Source: Brevundimonas intermedia
GTDB lineage: Bacteria > Pseudomonadota > Alphaproteobacteria > Caulobacterales > Caulobacteraceae
Reading direction: 5' to 3'
DNA: 64,000 bases
Assembly: GCF_027922165.1 (NCBI RefSeq)
Contig: NZ_BSFD01000004.1
Span: 148,645-212,644, forward strand
How positions within the stretch are numbered: position 1 is the first letter of the stretch; the number at the start of each line of letters is the position of its first letter. Both the position numbers and the translations under genes were made by a program. Under the pieces are notes generated by a model, which made no database searches, had not been told where the DNA came from, and saw only the letters and a program-made list of their open reading frames with translations. This document shows, one piece after another, positions 1 through 11,275 of the stretch.

Positions 1-2382
1 GACGAAGATCTCGCGATAGGGTTTGGGCAGCGGCAGGTCCTCGAGCTCGCGCGAGGCGATCTTGATCGAGATGTGCGGCTTGGGCAGGCCGTCGTGATCC
101 TGCTGGAAGTAGTTGGTGCGCTTGATCGCTCCGATCAGGGCGGCGATGCGGCGCAGCGCCTTGTCGTGATCCAGGCTCTTCACGTCCTGCAGCAGGGCGT
201 TGATCTTGGCGTTCAGCGCCGTGACCGCCGCCTCGCGGGCTTCTACCGTCCCGTCCGCCGGGTCGAACCTGGCCTTGAACAGGGACAGCAGGGCGCGGGA
301 CACGTCCGGGTACTCCCGCAGAGCCTCTTCCTGCACCGCCTGCGACGGATCCAGGCCGGTCTGCTGGCGATAGCGGGCCAGGGCGCGGATCAGGGCGGCC
401 TCGCGCCATTCGACGCCCAGTTCGATGACCAGGCGATTGAAGCCGTCGCTCTCGGTGCGCCCGTTCCAGACGGCGGCGAAGGCGCGCTCGAACGGCCCCT
501 TCACATCGGCGAAGACCAGCTCCTCGCCGCGCGGATCCTCCATCAGGAACTCGTGGACATGGATCTCCTCCTCGCCCATCGGCCGGATCGGATAGCCGTA
601 TTCCTCCAGGGTCTTCAGACCCATGTCGGCCATGATCGGCAGAACGTCGGACAGGGGAACCGAGGGGCCGCGACGATAGAGTTTGAACCGGAACTGCAGG
701 CGGCTGTCGTCGGCGTTGCGGAAGGCGCGAACCACGACGGCCTCTCCGGCGCCGACCTGACCCGTCGCGTTCAGCTGGTCCATCTCGCCCAGATCGATCG
801 CGGCCTCGTCGGCGTCATAGCGATCGCGATAGGCGGCGCCGAAGGCTCGGGCCCAGCGGGTGCTCAGCGGCCCGACCTCGACGTCCGCCACATCGGCGCG
901 GCGCAGGGCGCTTTCGAACCGTTCGACCCAGCCGCGGCCGGCCTCGGCCACGTCGTGTTCCAGCTGGGCCGCATCGGGGACCGGGTGATCGCCCGGCGTC
1001 ACGCCGATGATGAAATGGACCCGCACAAGGGGGGCGTCGGACAGTTGCGGATACCAGGCCGAAATCCGGCCGCCCCAGGCGCGGGCGACGATCTGACCGA
1101 TCCGCTCGCGCACCGCAGCATCGAACTTCTCGCGCGGGATGAAGCACAGCACCGAAACGAACCGGTCGAACGGATCCTGGCGCGAGAACAGCCGGATGCG
1201 CGGCCGGTCGTAGAGGTGGAGAATGCCCAGGGCGATGGACAGCAGCTCGTCCTCGCTGATCTGGAACAGCTCGTCGCGCGGATAGTTCTCGAGGATATTG
1301 CGCAGCCGCTTCTCGTTGTGGCTGCCCGGAGCCTTGTCCGCGCGAGCCAGGACATTGGCCACCTTGCGCCGGATCAGCGGGGTCTCGGTCGCCAATTGGT
1401 CGTAGGCGTCCGAGGTGAACAGGCCCACGAAACGGGTCTCGCCCGTCGCCTTGCCGTCCGGGCCGTAACGCTTGACCCCGACATAGTCCATGTAGGCGCG
1501 ACGGTGGACGCGCGACCTTGCGTTGGCCTTGGCGACAGTGACGGGTTCGCTCAGGTCCAACTGGCGCCGCATCTGGCGCGTCAGCACGGCCGGCTCGGAG
1601 GCGCGGCGCAGGACGGTGCGCTCGGGATCGGCGAGAATGCCCAGACCGGCGCTCGACTGGCTCAGCGGCGCCTCGGCCTCGTAGTCGCCTTCAGCGTTCA
1701 GCGGATAATCGTAGTCGCGGGCGCCGAGGAAGACGAAATGGTCGCTCTTCAGCCACTTCAGGAAGGCGATGTTCTCGGCCAGAACGGCGGGATCGACCTT
1801 CGGCGGCGTCTCCTGCAATCGCAGCAAGGCTTGCCGCATCAGGCCGGTCATGGCTTCGTGGTCGGCGACGGCGGCGTGGACGTCGGCCAGGCATTCGGCC
1901 AGGCCCTCGCCCATGGCGTCGCGTCTTTCCTGCGGGGCGCCGTCGATCACCAGCATGATCACCGACAGGCGACGACCGTCCAGCTCCACTACCGGATGGA
2001 ATAGGGCGCGCACCGAAACCCCGGCCTCGGCCAGGGCGCCCATGACGCTGTCGACCAGGAAGGGGGCGTCCGTCTGAATGATGCGGACCAGATCATAGTC
2101 AAGGGTCTGACCGTTCGCGCCCGACAGCGGACCCACGGTGATCAGCGGCGCCGATCCGGCGGGGTAGTCCTTGGCCGCTCGCCAGGAGGCCGCCAGCAGG
2201 GTGGCCAGATCCTCGCCGTCCAGCTCGGGCGTTTCATCGGCGGCGTAGTCCTCATGGGCCTGGGCCAGGAAGGACTGTTCGGCCTTGCCGGGGGAGGTTC
2301 CCAGGATCCGCGCAAAGGAAGCTTCCAGGGCGGCCGGAGAGATCGGCTGAACCGGGGCGGGGCGCGGATCGAGGGCGGTCAT
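1..2382 (-). CDS. gdhZ: NAD-specific glutamate dehydrogenase, N-terminal half (runs off the window)
   Basis: Oxidative deamination of glutamate to 2-oxoglutarate with NAD in the cytosol. The reverse-strand frame from the ATG at 2382 stays open for 794 codons to the window edge, so only the N-terminal regulatory half is present. It reads MTALDPRPAPVQPISP at the start and contains stretches typical of the about 1,600-residue bacterial enzyme, such as DHFVFLGARDYDY, FSRQDPFDRFVS and FQQDHDGLPKPHISIK. The catalytic dehydrogenase domain should lie beyond base 1. In Caulobacter the homologue is GdhZ, linked to glutamate use and division control; that role here is inference. A long forward open frame over the same bases is a GC-driven shadow. 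Confidence 0.93.
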   Translation of the reverse strand, partial: MTALDPRPAPVQPISPAALEASFARILGTSPGKAEQSFLAQAHEDYAADETPELDGEDLATLLAASWRAAKDYPAGSAPLITVGPLSGANGQTLDYDLVRIIQTDAPFLVDSVMGALAEAGVSVRALFHPVVELDGRRLSVIMLVIDGAPQERRDAMGEGLAECLADVHAAVADHEAMTGLMRQALLRLQETPPKVDPAVLAENIAFLKWLKSDHFVFLGARDYDYPLNAEGDYEAEAPLSQSSAGLGILADPERTVLRRASEPAVLTRQMRRQLDLSEPVTVAKANARSRVHRRAYMDYVGVKRYGPDGKATGETRFVGLFTSDAYDQLATETPLIRRKVANVLARADKAPGSHNEKRLRNILENYPRDELFQISEDELLSIALGILHLYDRPRIRLFSRQDPFDRFVSVLCFIPREKFDAAVRERIGQIVARAWGGRISAWYPQLSDAPLVRVHFIIGVTPGDHPVPDAAQLEHDVAEAGRGWVERFESALRRADVADVEVGPLSTRWARAFGAAYRDRYDADEAAIDLGEMDQLNATGQVGAGEAVVVRAFRNADDSRLQFRFKLYRRGPSVPLSDVLPIMADMGLKTLEEYGYPIRPMGEEEIHVHEFLMEDPRGEELVFADVKGPFERAFAAVWNGRTESDGFNRLVIELGVEWREAALIRALARYRQQTGLDPSQAVQEEALREYPDVSRALLSLFKARFDPADGTVEAREAAVTALNAKINALLQDVKSLDHDKALRRIAALIGAIKRTNYFQQDHDGLPKPHISIKIASRELEDLPLPKPYREIFV

Positions 2383-2731
2383 GGACAATGGTCTCGGGCG
2401 ACGCGGCCTTGGCCGCTGGGGCGGGCGCGCGACTGCGCGTCACATCGCTGACTAGGCCAGGTCTGGTCGCTCGTGAAGCCCCTGAAGACCGAAGAGTCTC
2501 CTGAACAGCGTTCAGGTTGGAAGACTTTTGCGTCGCAAAAACGAGAAGGCCGCCGAGCGGGGGAACTCGGCGGCCTGCGCGAACCGACGCGAGGGGAGGG
2601 GAGGGTGCGTCGGTCGCTTCGCCGCGGTTCGGAGGGGAATGTCCCGCGGCGTCGATAAGGGAAATGGGAAGCCTCTCGCCGCGTTCAAGGGACGCAAGCG
2701 CGGCTTTTGGCGCGACGCGGCGCCGCAGGGC
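2383..2731. other. 349-base gap between gdhZ start and the AI-2E transporter end
   Basis: Holds the upstream region of gdhZ and the 3' region of the transporter gene. The only structure I can support is the hairpin at 2547-2576 and a short TTTTGCG/CGCAAAA palindrome at 2526-2540. Short open frames on both strands here look like chance frames, with low-complexity Arg/Pro/Ala products. Confidence 0.6.
2535..2576 (-). terminator. Rho-independent terminator-like hairpin after the AI-2E transporter
   Basis: A perfect 11-bp stem (2547-2557 paired with 2566-2576) with an 8-nt loop. On the reverse strand it is followed by TCTCGTTTTT, so it fits termination of transcripts from the transporter gene ending at 2732. 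The distance of about 155 nt from the stop codon is rather long. Confidence 0.65.
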
Positions 2732-3862
2732 TCAGGCCTCTTCTTCGGCCGTTTTGCCGGCGGCGCTCTTGGCCCGAGTTTTGTCCTTGCGTTTGCTTTC
2801 GTCAGCATAGGGTTCGCCGTCGCCGGACAGCAGGATCGCCATCCATCGCGAACCCTGGAATTCGGCCAGGATCGCCATGGCCATGACCGCCAGCGGGGTC
2901 GACAGGAACATGCCGACCACGCCCCACAGCTTGCCCCAGAAGGCCAGGGACAGCAGGACCACGACCGGATCGATGTTCTGGTTGTCCCCCTGCATGCGCG
3001 GCTGAACCAGATTGCCGACGATGAAGAGAATGGTCTGAAGTCCGACCAGCAGGATCAGGGCGGGCCAGTAGCTGGGGAACTGCACCAGGGCGAACAGGGG
3101 GGGCGCCAGGCCGGCCACCGCTCCGCCCAGCACGGGGATGAAGCCGACGATGAAGATGACGAAGGTCCAGAACTCGGCGTTCTGGAGGCCTACGGCCCGC
3201 ATCAGGATCCAGGCCGCCAGACAGATCATGGCCCCCGTGACGGTCTGGACCCAGATATAGCCCTCGACCCCGCCGCGAACCCGTTCGAACACCGCGACCG
3301 CCTCGTCGCGTTGGGCCTTTTGGGGGAACATGGCGACGATCTTGCGCCGGAAGCCGATCTGAGACGCCAGCAGAAAGCCGAGATAGACCATGACGAAGAA
3401 GGCGCCTGAGGCGATCCCCTGGACCTGCATGGCGATCGAGGCGACATAGCCGCGAATGTCGACCCCGTTGATCAGCTCCTGGGCCGTCGGCGGATTGTCC
3501 AATCGCACCACGCCATAGACGTCGCGGATGATCTGATCGATGCGCGGCCCGATATTCTGCGACACGCCGGAGGCCTCGCCGAAGAAGCCCGCCGCGCCGT
3601 TCACGATGATGGCGATGGAGGCGAAGAAGGCCAGAACGACCAGGATCAGGGCGGCGACCCCGGCCCAGCGGTCGTTCAGCGGGGTCCGGGCGGCCACCGA
3701 CCGCTTCACCCCGTCGATCATGATCAGCAGGAACAGGGCCATGGCGAGCGGCGTCAGTATGTCCCGAAGCCAGTAAATGGCGGCGCCCGCCGCGACGGTC
3801 GCAATAAGGGCGGCGGCGTTCCGCGACACGGCCGACGGCTGCATGGTGATGGGACTTTTCAT
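2732..3862 (-). CDS. AI-2E family transporter (putative permease)
   Basis: Polytopic inner-membrane protein of the AI-2E/PerM family, 376 residues. The early segment AAALIATVAAGAAIYWLRD and later hydrophobic blocks are membrane spans, with a longer soluble part in the middle. The C-terminal segment (PVVVLLSLAFWGKLWGVVGM and LSTPLAVMAMAILAEF) is diagnostic of the family. The tail after the last span is Lys/Ala rich. An upstream in-frame GTG at 3901 exists, but the ATG at 3862 has AAGGA 8 bases upstream and gives a normal N-terminus, so I use it. Substrate is unknown; family members have been linked to AI-2, indole or ion export. Confidence 0.9.
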   Translation of the reverse strand: MKSPITMQPSAVSRNAAALIATVAAGAAIYWLRDILTPLAMALFLLIMIDGVKRSVAARTPLNDRWAGVAALILVVLAFFASIAIIVNGAAGFFGEASGVSQNIGPRIDQIIRDVYGVVRLDNPPTAQELINGVDIRGYVASIAMQVQGIASGAFFVMVYLGFLLASQIGFRRKIVAMFPQKAQRDEAVAVFERVRGGVEGYIWVQTVTGAMICLAAWILMRAVGLQNAEFWTFVIFIVGFIPVLGGAVAGLAPPLFALVQFPSYWPALILLVGLQTILFIVGNLVQPRMQGDNQNIDPVVVLLSLAFWGKLWGVVGMFLSTPLAVMAMAILAEFQGSRWMAILLSGDGEPYADESKRKDKTRAKSAAGKTAEEEA

Positions 3863-3972
3863 GGCGATCCTTGTCGGCGGCGTATCGAGCGGCGTCAACA
3901 CGCGCCGACTAGGGCGGTTCCGGCCATTGAGCGTCTGCGCTAGACCTTTGTCATCCCTCTGGAGACCTATCG

Positions 3973-5499
<1,527 letters not shown>

Positions 5500-5537
5500 G
5501 GCTTGCAACCCGGCGGCCGCGTGCGCATCTCACGCCC

Positions 5538-6095
5538 ATGTTCATCCAGACCGAACCCACGCCCAACCCGAACGTGCTGAAATTCCTGCCTGGCCGCGAT
5601 GTCTCGCCGCTCAAGGTGCTGGATTATCGCACGATAGACGAGGCCGAAGCCTCGCCGCTGGCCGAAGCCCTGTTCGAACTTGAAGGCGTCGACGGCGTCT
5701 TCTTCGGCGCCGACTATGTATCGGTGACCCGCAATGAGCGCGGACCGGACTGGTCGGAGATGAAGGCCCCGATCCTGGGCGTGATCATGGATCATTTCGT
5801 TTCCGGTCGTCCCCTGACCCGCGACGGAGCCGAAGCCGAAGGCCATGCGGAGGACGACAGCGAGATCGTCGCCGAGATCAAAGCCCTGCTGGACAGCCGC
5901 ATTCGCCCAGCCGTGGCCCAGGATGGCGGGGACATCCTGTTCGATTCCTTCGACGAAGCGACCGGCGTGCTGAGCCTGCGGATGCGCGGGGCCTGTTCCG
6001 GCTGTCCGTCATCGTCGGCGACCCTGAAGGCGGGCGTCGAACAGATGATGCGCCACTATGTGCCGGAAGTGACGCGGGTCGAGCAGACCGTCTGA
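5538..6095 (+). CDS. nfuA: NifU family Fe-S cluster carrier protein
   Basis: 185-residue Nfu protein that carries assembled 4Fe-4S clusters to target enzymes. Residues 1-90 are the Nfu N-terminal domain (MFIQTEPTPNPNVLKFLPG is the family signature). The C-terminal NifU domain has the cluster-binding pair C153-x-x-C156 in RGACSGCPSS. The ATG at 5538 follows the DUF853 stop by 38 bases. The gene stands alone, without suf or isc neighbours in the window. MiaB and the lipoylated 2-oxoacid dehydrogenase complex in this window depend on Fe-S or radical-SAM chemistry, but no direct link is visible. Confidence 0.95.
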   Translation: MFIQTEPTPNPNVLKFLPGRDVSPLKVLDYRTIDEAEASPLAEALFELEGVDGVFFGADYVSVTRNERGPDWSEMKAPILGVIMDHFVSGRPLTRDGAEAEGHAEDDSEIVAEIKALLDSRIRPAVAQDGGDILFDSFDEATGVLSLRMRGACSGCPSSSATLKAGVEQMMRHYVPEVTRVEQTV

Positions 6096-6155
6096 TCGCC
6101 TGAGGCGTTTTTCGTTCTCGCCACACGTGCGTCGGTGCGTCATCCTGGGTGCGAC

Positions 6156-6734
6156 ATGCCGCGTTTCGTTCCTGATCCCGAAGTCCTCCGTCTGGGCGAG
6201 GCGCTTGCCGCGCTGCGCCGCGAGCGCGGCCTGTCCCAGGCCGAGGCCGGATCGCGTCTGGACATGACCAGCCAAGGCTGGGGCCTCTATGAATCCGGCC
6301 GCCGACCGGGTCTGTTCCGTCCCGATGTCCAGCGGCGTCTGACCGGCGCACTCGATTCCACGCCCGAGGCCCTGGCCTTGATCCTGGGCGGCGCTGCGCC
6401 TGAGCCGCCTACATCGACAGCGGGTGTGGAGAGCCGGGGGCGCGATTTCGAAGCATTGGCGACGGGGTCGAAGCGACTGGAGGTTCGCGACGACGCCCTA
6501 TCGCCCTGGGCAGAACCGGGCGTCGTTCTTGAATACCAGCCGGGCTTACCGCCGCGTCCGGGACAGGGCTGCGTCATTGAGATGACGGGCGGCGCCGTGC
6601 GTGTCCGCCTGTTCGAAAGGTCCGACGCAAACGCGATCCATGTCCGTGGCGCCGGCGCACTGGATCGCTGGGAGGTCATCGACAGACGGGAGGTGGCGCG
6701 CCTGTCGGCGGTGATCGCCCGGCGCGAGCCATGA
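6156..6734 (+). CDS. XRE-type HTH regulator with a degenerate S24-like C-terminal domain
   Basis: 192 residues. Residues 13-66 form a Cro/CI-type helix-turn-helix (LGEALAALRRERGLSQAEAG). After a Pro/Ser linker (residues 80-105) the C-terminal part, from RLEVRDDALSPWAEPG, resembles the S24/LexA-type domain of CI repressors. The position where such proteins carry the catalytic Ser (D-S-M) reads D-A-L at residues 113-115, so self-cleavage is unlikely. The ATG at 6156 is preferred over a GTG at 6135. No RecA-dependent or phage neighbours are visible, so it is probably a chromosomal regulator of unknown targets. Confidence 0.75.
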   Translation: MPRFVPDPEVLRLGEALAALRRERGLSQAEAGSRLDMTSQGWGLYESGRRPGLFRPDVQRRLTGALDSTPEALALILGGAAPEPPTSTAGVESRGRDFEALATGSKRLEVRDDALSPWAEPGVVLEYQPGLPPRPGQGCVIEMTGGAVRVRLFERSDANAIHVRGAGALDRWEVIDRREVARLSAVIARREP

Positions 6735-6780
6735 AACGAAAAGGTTGTATGCCCGCATGGGTTGTGCCATCTTCTCTTTT

Positions 6781-7185
6781 ATGGACAGGACGCCCCCCTC
6801 ACGCAAAACGGCCCGCGCGGTCGAACCTCTCGACGTCGAGGTCGGCGCCCGGATCGCTGCGCGACGTACGGCCTTGGGCTTATCCCAAACCGTCCTGGGC
6901 GAGTTGGTCGGCGTCAGCTGCCAGCAGGTGCAGAAGTACGAAGGGGGCCAGAACCGGATTTCAGCGGCGCGCCTGCACCATCTGGCTTTGGCGCTGGGAC
7001 TTCCGGTCGAGGCCTTCTTTCCGGAACGACCTGAGGACGCCCAGAACGCGGAACTGTCTCTGATCCGGCTGATTGCTGAAACGCCGGAGGGTCGAGCCAT
7101 GGCCAGCGGTTTTTCCCGCATCGAGGATCAGGCGGTCCGACGGGCCCTGACACGACTGGTGGAGGTTCTCGCGAGAGCCGCCTAG
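6781..7185 (+). CDS. XRE family HTH transcriptional regulator
   Basis: 134 residues from the ATG at 6781. In-frame TTG 6745 and ATG 6757 are alternatives: AAAAGG at 6739-6744 lies 12 bases before 6757, whereas 6781 has no clear ribosome site. The HTH runs from about residue 20 (VGARIAARRTALGLSQTVLG) through GVSCQQVQKYEGGQNRIS, and a short helical tail follows. It is clearly related to the protein encoded at 13388-13801, which shares the VGVSxQQVQKYExGxNRxS core. This alphaproteobacterial subfamily includes PraR-like regulators; targets here are unknown. Confidence 0.85.
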   Translation: MDRTPPSRKTARAVEPLDVEVGARIAARRTALGLSQTVLGELVGVSCQQVQKYEGGQNRISAARLHHLALALGLPVEAFFPERPEDAQNAELSLIRLIAETPEGRAMASGFSRIEDQAVRRALTRLVEVLARAA

Positions 7186-7195
7186 AAGGCGGGGC

Positions 7196-7876
7196 ATGAG
7201 ACTTCTGGTGATCGATACGGCGCTCGGCGCCTGCACGGCGGCGGTGTTTGAGGACGACCGGCCGCTGGCTGTTCGCTTCGAACCCATGACCAAGGGCCAT
7301 CAGGAGCGGTTGGGGGGTCTGGTGCGGGACGTCATGGCCGAGGCCGACGTGGCCTTCGAAGGCCTGGACCGGATCGGCGTCACCGTCGGACCCGGCTCCT
7401 TCACCGGGTTGCGGGTCGGGCTGGCCTTCGCCCAGGGGCTGGGCGCGGCGCTTGATCGGCCGGTGGTCGGGGTCTCGACGCTGGACGGACTGGCGGCGTC
7501 GCTCGCGCGCGCCGAAACGCCGGTCGCCGCCCTGATCGATGCGCGCAGGGGGCAGGTCTACGCCAAACTGTTCAGCCAGGGCCTGCCCATTAGTCCTGAC
7601 GAAGCCTTGCCGCTGGACGAGGCGGCGCGGCGAATAGCCGCTCAGGGCGACGCAGTCCGCCTGATCGGCAACGGGGCCGCCGTGCTGGTCGAGGCCTTTC
7701 CTGATCTGAGCTTCGCATCCATAGACGGCCGTGTCGCGCCGGCGCCCGAGGCCCTGGCCCGATTGGTTCGCGCGGCCGATCCGGAGATCCATCCGCCCCG
7801 CCCCCTGTATCTTCGCGCGCCGGACGCCACCCCGCCAAGCCGCCTGCCGGGCCAGCCGCGCCAGCCCGCCCCATGA
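7196..7876 (+). CDS. tsaB: tRNA threonylcarbamoyladenosine biosynthesis protein TsaB
   Basis: 226-residue ASKHA-fold partner of TsaD, needed for the t6A modification of ANN-decoding tRNAs. The family signature GPGSFTGLRVGLAFAQGLG is present, as is the N-terminal LLVIDTALGACTAAV strand pair. The ATG lies 8 bases after the upstream HTH stop. The stop overlaps the rimI start (ATGA), indicating translational coupling. The tsaB-rimI pair is a common arrangement. TsaD and TsaE are not in the window. Confidence 0.96.
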   Translation: MRLLVIDTALGACTAAVFEDDRPLAVRFEPMTKGHQERLGGLVRDVMAEADVAFEGLDRIGVTVGPGSFTGLRVGLAFAQGLGAALDRPVVGVSTLDGLAASLARAETPVAALIDARRGQVYAKLFSQGLPISPDEALPLDEAARRIAAQGDAVRLIGNGAAVLVEAFPDLSFASIDGRVAPAPEALARLVRAADPEIHPPRPLYLRAPDATPPSRLPGQPRQPAP

Positions 7877-8316
7877 CCTCGGTCGACCCCGCCATCCTGG
7901 CCCGCCTTCACGCCCAGGCCTTCGCCGCGCCGTGGAGCGAGGTCGAGTTCGCCGATCTGCTGAACCAGGCGGGCGTCTTCGCCGTGGTCGAGCCGGACGG
8001 CTTCATCCTGGTCCGCGTCGTGTTGGACGAGGCTGAAATCCTGACCCTGGCGGTTCGGCCCGAGGCGCGACGCGAGGGGCTGGGCGGGCGCCTGACGGGG
8101 CAGGGGGCGTTGGCCGCAGCCGCAGCCGGCGCCGTGCGACTGTTTCTGGAAGTGGCGGAAGACAATACGGCCGCCCGCGCCCTTTATGACCGCGCCGGCT
8201 TTCGCCAGATCGGTCGTCGCAAGGCCTATTATGCGGCTCCGGACGGCGCTCGAACCGACGCCCTGGTGCTCGGCCTGGACCTCCGGAATAATCCCGACAA
8301 GGCGCCGCTTCCCTGA
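7873..8316 (+). CDS. rimI: ribosomal protein S18-alanine N-acetyltransferase
   Basis: 147-residue GNAT acetyltransferase. The acetyl-CoA loop is seen in LAVRPEARREGLGGRLT and the C-terminal motif in NTAARALYDRAGFRQIGRR, both typical of RimI. It overlaps tsaB by 4 bases. Position next to tsaB and length support RimI rather than a general GNAT enzyme, although in some alphaproteobacteria the substrate is uncertain. Confidence 0.92.
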   Translation: MTSVDPAILARLHAQAFAAPWSEVEFADLLNQAGVFAVVEPDGFILVRVVLDEAEILTLAVRPEARREGLGGRLTGQGALAAAAAGAVRLFLEVAEDNTAARALYDRAGFRQIGRRKAYYAAPDGARTDALVLGLDLRNNPDKAPLP

Positions 8317-8343
8317 AGCGATCCAAACCCCTATTCTAGGTGT

Positions 8344-8829
8344 ATGGACCGGATCGAAAAACTCTGCGCCGACCGCGGCATGCGTATGACCGAACAGCGT
8401 CGGGTGATCGCCCGGGTGCTGTCCTCGGCGGAAGATCACCCCGATGTGGAGGAGCTGTACCGTCGCGCCTCCTCGATAGACCCGCACATCTCGATCGCCA
8501 CTGTTTACCGCACCGTGCGCCTCTTCGAAGAGGCCGGCGTGGTCGAGAAGCATGACTTCGGCGACGGACGCAGCCGCTATGAAGAGGCGGGCGATGATCA
8601 CCATGACCACCTGATCGACACCAAGACGGGCGAGGTGATCGAATTCTTCGACGCCGAGATCGAGAAGCTGAAGACCGAGATCGCTGATCGCCTGGGCTTT
8701 GAGCTGATCGGCCACAAGCTTGAACTGTATGGCGTGCCGATCGAAGGCGCCGAACCGTCCAAGCGTGAAGGCCTGATTTTCAAGCGCCACGCCGCTCGGG
8801 TCGCTCCCGCAGACGTGGATGTGGGCTGA
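8344..8829 (+). CDS. fur: ferric uptake regulator Fur
   Basis: 161-residue Fur family metalloregulator. The winged helix spans about residues 10-85 ([33 protein letters not shown]). The metal-binding and dimerisation part contains [18 protein letters not shown]. The CxxC pair that binds structural zinc in E. coli Fur (HLxCLDCG) is replaced by DTKTG, which is the usual alphaproteobacterial Fur form. It acts as an iron-dependent repressor or activator in the cytosol. It sits directly between rimI and miaB. Confidence 0.94.
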   Translation: MDRIEKLCADRGMRMTEQRRVIARVLSSAEDHPDVEELYRRASSIDPHISIATVYRTVRLFEEAGVVEKHDFGDGRSRYEEAGDDHHDHLIDTKTGEVIEFFDAEIEKLKTEIADRLGFELIGHKLELYGVPIEGAEPSKREGLIFKRHAARVAPADVDVG

Positions 8830-8873
8830 ACCTCGGTCTTGTCGTCGTCGATGCGGGCGATCATAAGCCCGGC

Positions 8874-10289
8874 ATGACCGAAACCCTGGTTCCGCAAGCC
8901 GAGGCGACGCTGAACACGCCGTCCAAGCGCCTGTTCATCAAGACCTACGGCTGTCAGATGAACGTCTATGATTCAGAGCGCATGGCCGATGTCCTGCGCC
9001 CGCTGGGCTATGCCGTGACGGACGACGTCAAGGCGGCGGACTTCGTCATCCTGAACACCTGCCACATCCGCGAGAAGGCGGCGGAGAAGATCTATTCCGA
9101 ACTGGGCAAGATGCGCGAGCTGCGCGACATCAAGCGCGAGGCGGGCGGCGATCTGACCATCGCCGTCGCCGGATGCGTCGCCCAGGCCGAGGGCGAGGAG
9201 ATCATGAAACGTCAGCCGGCGGTGGATATCGTCGTCGGCCCCCAAGCCTATCATCAGCTGCCCGAGCTTCTGACCCGCACGACGCGGGCGCGCGGCGAGC
9301 GGATCGGCGCCGACTTCGCCCCTGACGACAAGTTCGACGCCCTGCCGGCCGCCCGCTTTACCGAGGGGCCGACCGCCTTCCTGACGGTGCAGGAGGGCTG
9401 CGACAAGTTCTGCACCTTCTGCGTCGTGCCCTATACGCGCGGCGCGGAATGGTCGCGTCCTTTGGCTTCGGTGCTGGAAGAGGCCCGCGCCCTGGCCGGG
9501 CGCGGCGTGCGAGAAGTCACCCTGCTGGGTCAGAACGTCAACGCCTATGACGGTGAACGGCCGGACGGCCGCAAGTCCAGCCTGGTCGAACTGGCCTATG
9601 CCCTGGCCGAGATCCCCGGACTGGACCGGATCCGCTATACGACCAGCCATCCCAACGACATGTCGGACGACCTGATCGCGGCCCACGGCGATCTGGACGC
9701 CCTGATGCCCTATCTGCACCTGCCGGTTCAGGCGGGCTCGGACCGGATCCTGCGGCTGATGAACCGCAAGCACGGGCGAGAGAAATATTTCGACCTGATC
9801 GCCCGCATCCGCGAGGCCCGGCCCGACATGGCCATGGCCGGCGACTTCATCGTCGGCTTCCCCGGCGAGACGGACAGGGAGTTCGAGGACACCTTGGATC
9901 TGGTGCGCCGCGTAAACTACGCGGGCGCCTTTGCCTTCATGTATTCGCCCCGCCCCGGAACCCCCGCCGCCGGAATGGGCAAACAGGTCGAGCCCGAGGT
10001 CGCCAAGGATCGGCTGCACCGTCTGATCGACCTGCTGACCGAACAGCAGACCGCCTTCAACGCCGCCCAGGCGGGTCGCACCCTCAATGTGCTGTTCGAC
10101 AAGCCGGGCCGACACGGCCACCGTCGCCAAGCGGTCGGTCGATCCCCATATCTGCAGTCGGTCCATGTCGACGACGCGGATCATCTGATCGGCCAGATCG
10201 TTCCGGTCGAAATCATCGCCGGCCAGCAGAACAGTCTGACTGGTCGGCTCGCCTCCGCAGAGGCGGCCAAGAAAGAAAAGGCGGCCTAG
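8874..10289 (+). CDS. miaB: tRNA-2-methylthio-N6-dimethylallyladenosine synthase MiaB
   Basis: 471-residue radical-SAM methylthiotransferase that adds the 2-methylthio group to i6A37 of tRNAs. The N-terminal cluster cysteines lie in [13 protein letters not shown] (C27), NTCHIRE and [11 protein letters not shown]. The radical-SAM triad C176-x3-C180-x2-C183 is in [22 protein letters not shown] domain closes the protein. The stop TAG overlaps the GTG start of phoH by one base, so miaB-phoH-ybeY-lnt is probably one transcript, as in many alphaproteobacteria. Confidence 0.97.
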   Translation: MTETLVPQAEATLNTPSKRLFIKTYGCQMNVYDSERMADVLRPLGYAVTDDVKAADFVILNTCHIREKAAEKIYSELGKMRELRDIKREAGGDLTIAVAGCVAQAEGEEIMKRQPAVDIVVGPQAYHQLPELLTRTTRARGERIGADFAPDDKFDALPAARFTEGPTAFLTVQEGCDKFCTFCVVPYTRGAEWSRPLASVLEEARALAGRGVREVTLLGQNVNAYDGERPDGRKSSLVELAYALAEIPGLDRIRYTTSHPNDMSDDLIAAHGDLDALMPYLHLPVQAGSDRILRLMNRKHGREKYFDLIARIREARPDMAMAGDFIVGFPGETDREFEDTLDLVRRVNYAGAFAFMYSPRPGTPAAGMGKQVEPEVAKDRLHRLIDLLTEQQTAFNAAQAGRTLNVLFDKPGRHGHRRQAVGRSPYLQSVHVDDADHLIGQIVPVEIIAGQQNSLTGRLASAEAAKKEKAA

Positions 10290-11275
10290 TGGCGAGAGAC
10301 TCCGAGTTCGTTCCCCTGAATGACGCTGAACTGCGTGCGGTGATCGGACCCAACAGCCGTCACGTCGCCCTGATCGAGGACGCGTTCAAGGTGCTGGTCG
10401 AGGCGCCGGGCGGCGGGGTCTCCGTCAACGGCGGCACGCGCGACCGTTCGGACGCCCGCCAGGTGATCGAGGATCTGGCCAAGCGGGCCGCCATGGGCGC
10501 GGAGGTTACGGAAGCCGATGTCCGTGCGGCCTTGGGCCAGGCGCGGGGCGGCAAGGGCACGCCGGGCATGGCGGCGGCGGGCGTGTCGCTTCCGGGCGGC
10601 AAGCGCGGCGCCATCGTGCCCAAGACCAAGGCCCAGGCCGCCTATCTGGACATGCTGGGCCGCTGCGAACTCAGCTTCGGCGTCGGCCCAGCCGGCACGG
10701 GCAAGACCTTCCTCGCAGCGGCTTACGGCGCCTCCCTGCTTCGCCGAGGTCAGGTGGACCGGCTGGTCATCACCCGTCCGGCGGTCGAGGCGGGCGAGAA
10801 ACTGGGCTTCCTGCCGGGCGACCTGAACGAGAAGGTCGATCCCTATCTGGCCCCGATCTGGGAGGCTCTGAACGACATCCTGGGCGCCGAGGACGTGCAG
10901 CGCCGCCGCGACAAGGGCGAGATCGAAGCCGCCCCCATCGCCTTCATGCGCGGCCGCACCCTCAGCCACGCCTTCGTGATTGTGGACGAGGCGCAGAACA
11001 CTTCGCGGCTGCAGATGAAGATGGTCCTGACCCGTCTGGGGGAGGGCGCGCGCATGGTGGTGACGGGCGACCCGTCCCAGATCGACCTGCTGAACCCGCG
11101 CGATTCCGGTCTGGCGCACGCCCTGCGCATCCTGGACGGGGTCAAGGGCGTCGGCATTCTGAAGTTCGAAGCCTCGGACGTCGTGCGCCACGCCATGGTC
11201 GAGCGGATCGTGCGCGCCTATGACGCCGACGCCGCAAAAGGCCGTCCGGCCCCGGACCTCGAAGACAGCGAATGA
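10289..11275 (+). CDS. phoH: PhoH family protein (YbeZ-type NTPase)
   Basis: 328-residue P-loop NTPase that functionally pairs with the endoribonuclease YbeY. Walker A is [15 protein letters not shown], Walker B is [11 protein letters not shown], and the TGDPSQIDL motif is characteristic. The GTG start overlaps the miaB stop, and its own stop overlaps ybeY by 4 bases, which implies coupled translation. The order miaB-phoH-ybeY is conserved widely. Confidence 0.95.
   Translation: MARDSEFVPLNDAELRAVIGPNSRHVALIEDAFKVLVEAPGGGVSVNGGTRDRSDARQVIEDLAKRAAMGAEVTEADVRAALGQARGGKGTPGMAAAGVSLPGGKRGAIVPKTKAQAAYLDMLGRCELSFGVGPAGTGKTFLAAAYGASLLRRGQVDRLVITRPAVEAGEKLGFLPGDLNEKVDPYLAPIWEALNDILGAEDVQRRRDKGEIEAAPIAFMRGRTLSHAFVIVDEAQNTSRLQMKMVLTRLGEGARMVVTGDPSQIDLLNPRDSGLAHALRILDGVKGVGILKFEASDVVRHAMVERIVRAYDADAAKGRPAPDLEDSE

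Noticed and set aside
73-2004. Long forward open frame of 643 codons across the glutamate dehydrogenase gene
   Set aside because: The reverse frame gives an unambiguous glutamate dehydrogenase sequence; the forward frame is a low-complexity Gln/Gly/Arg product from GC-biased third positions.
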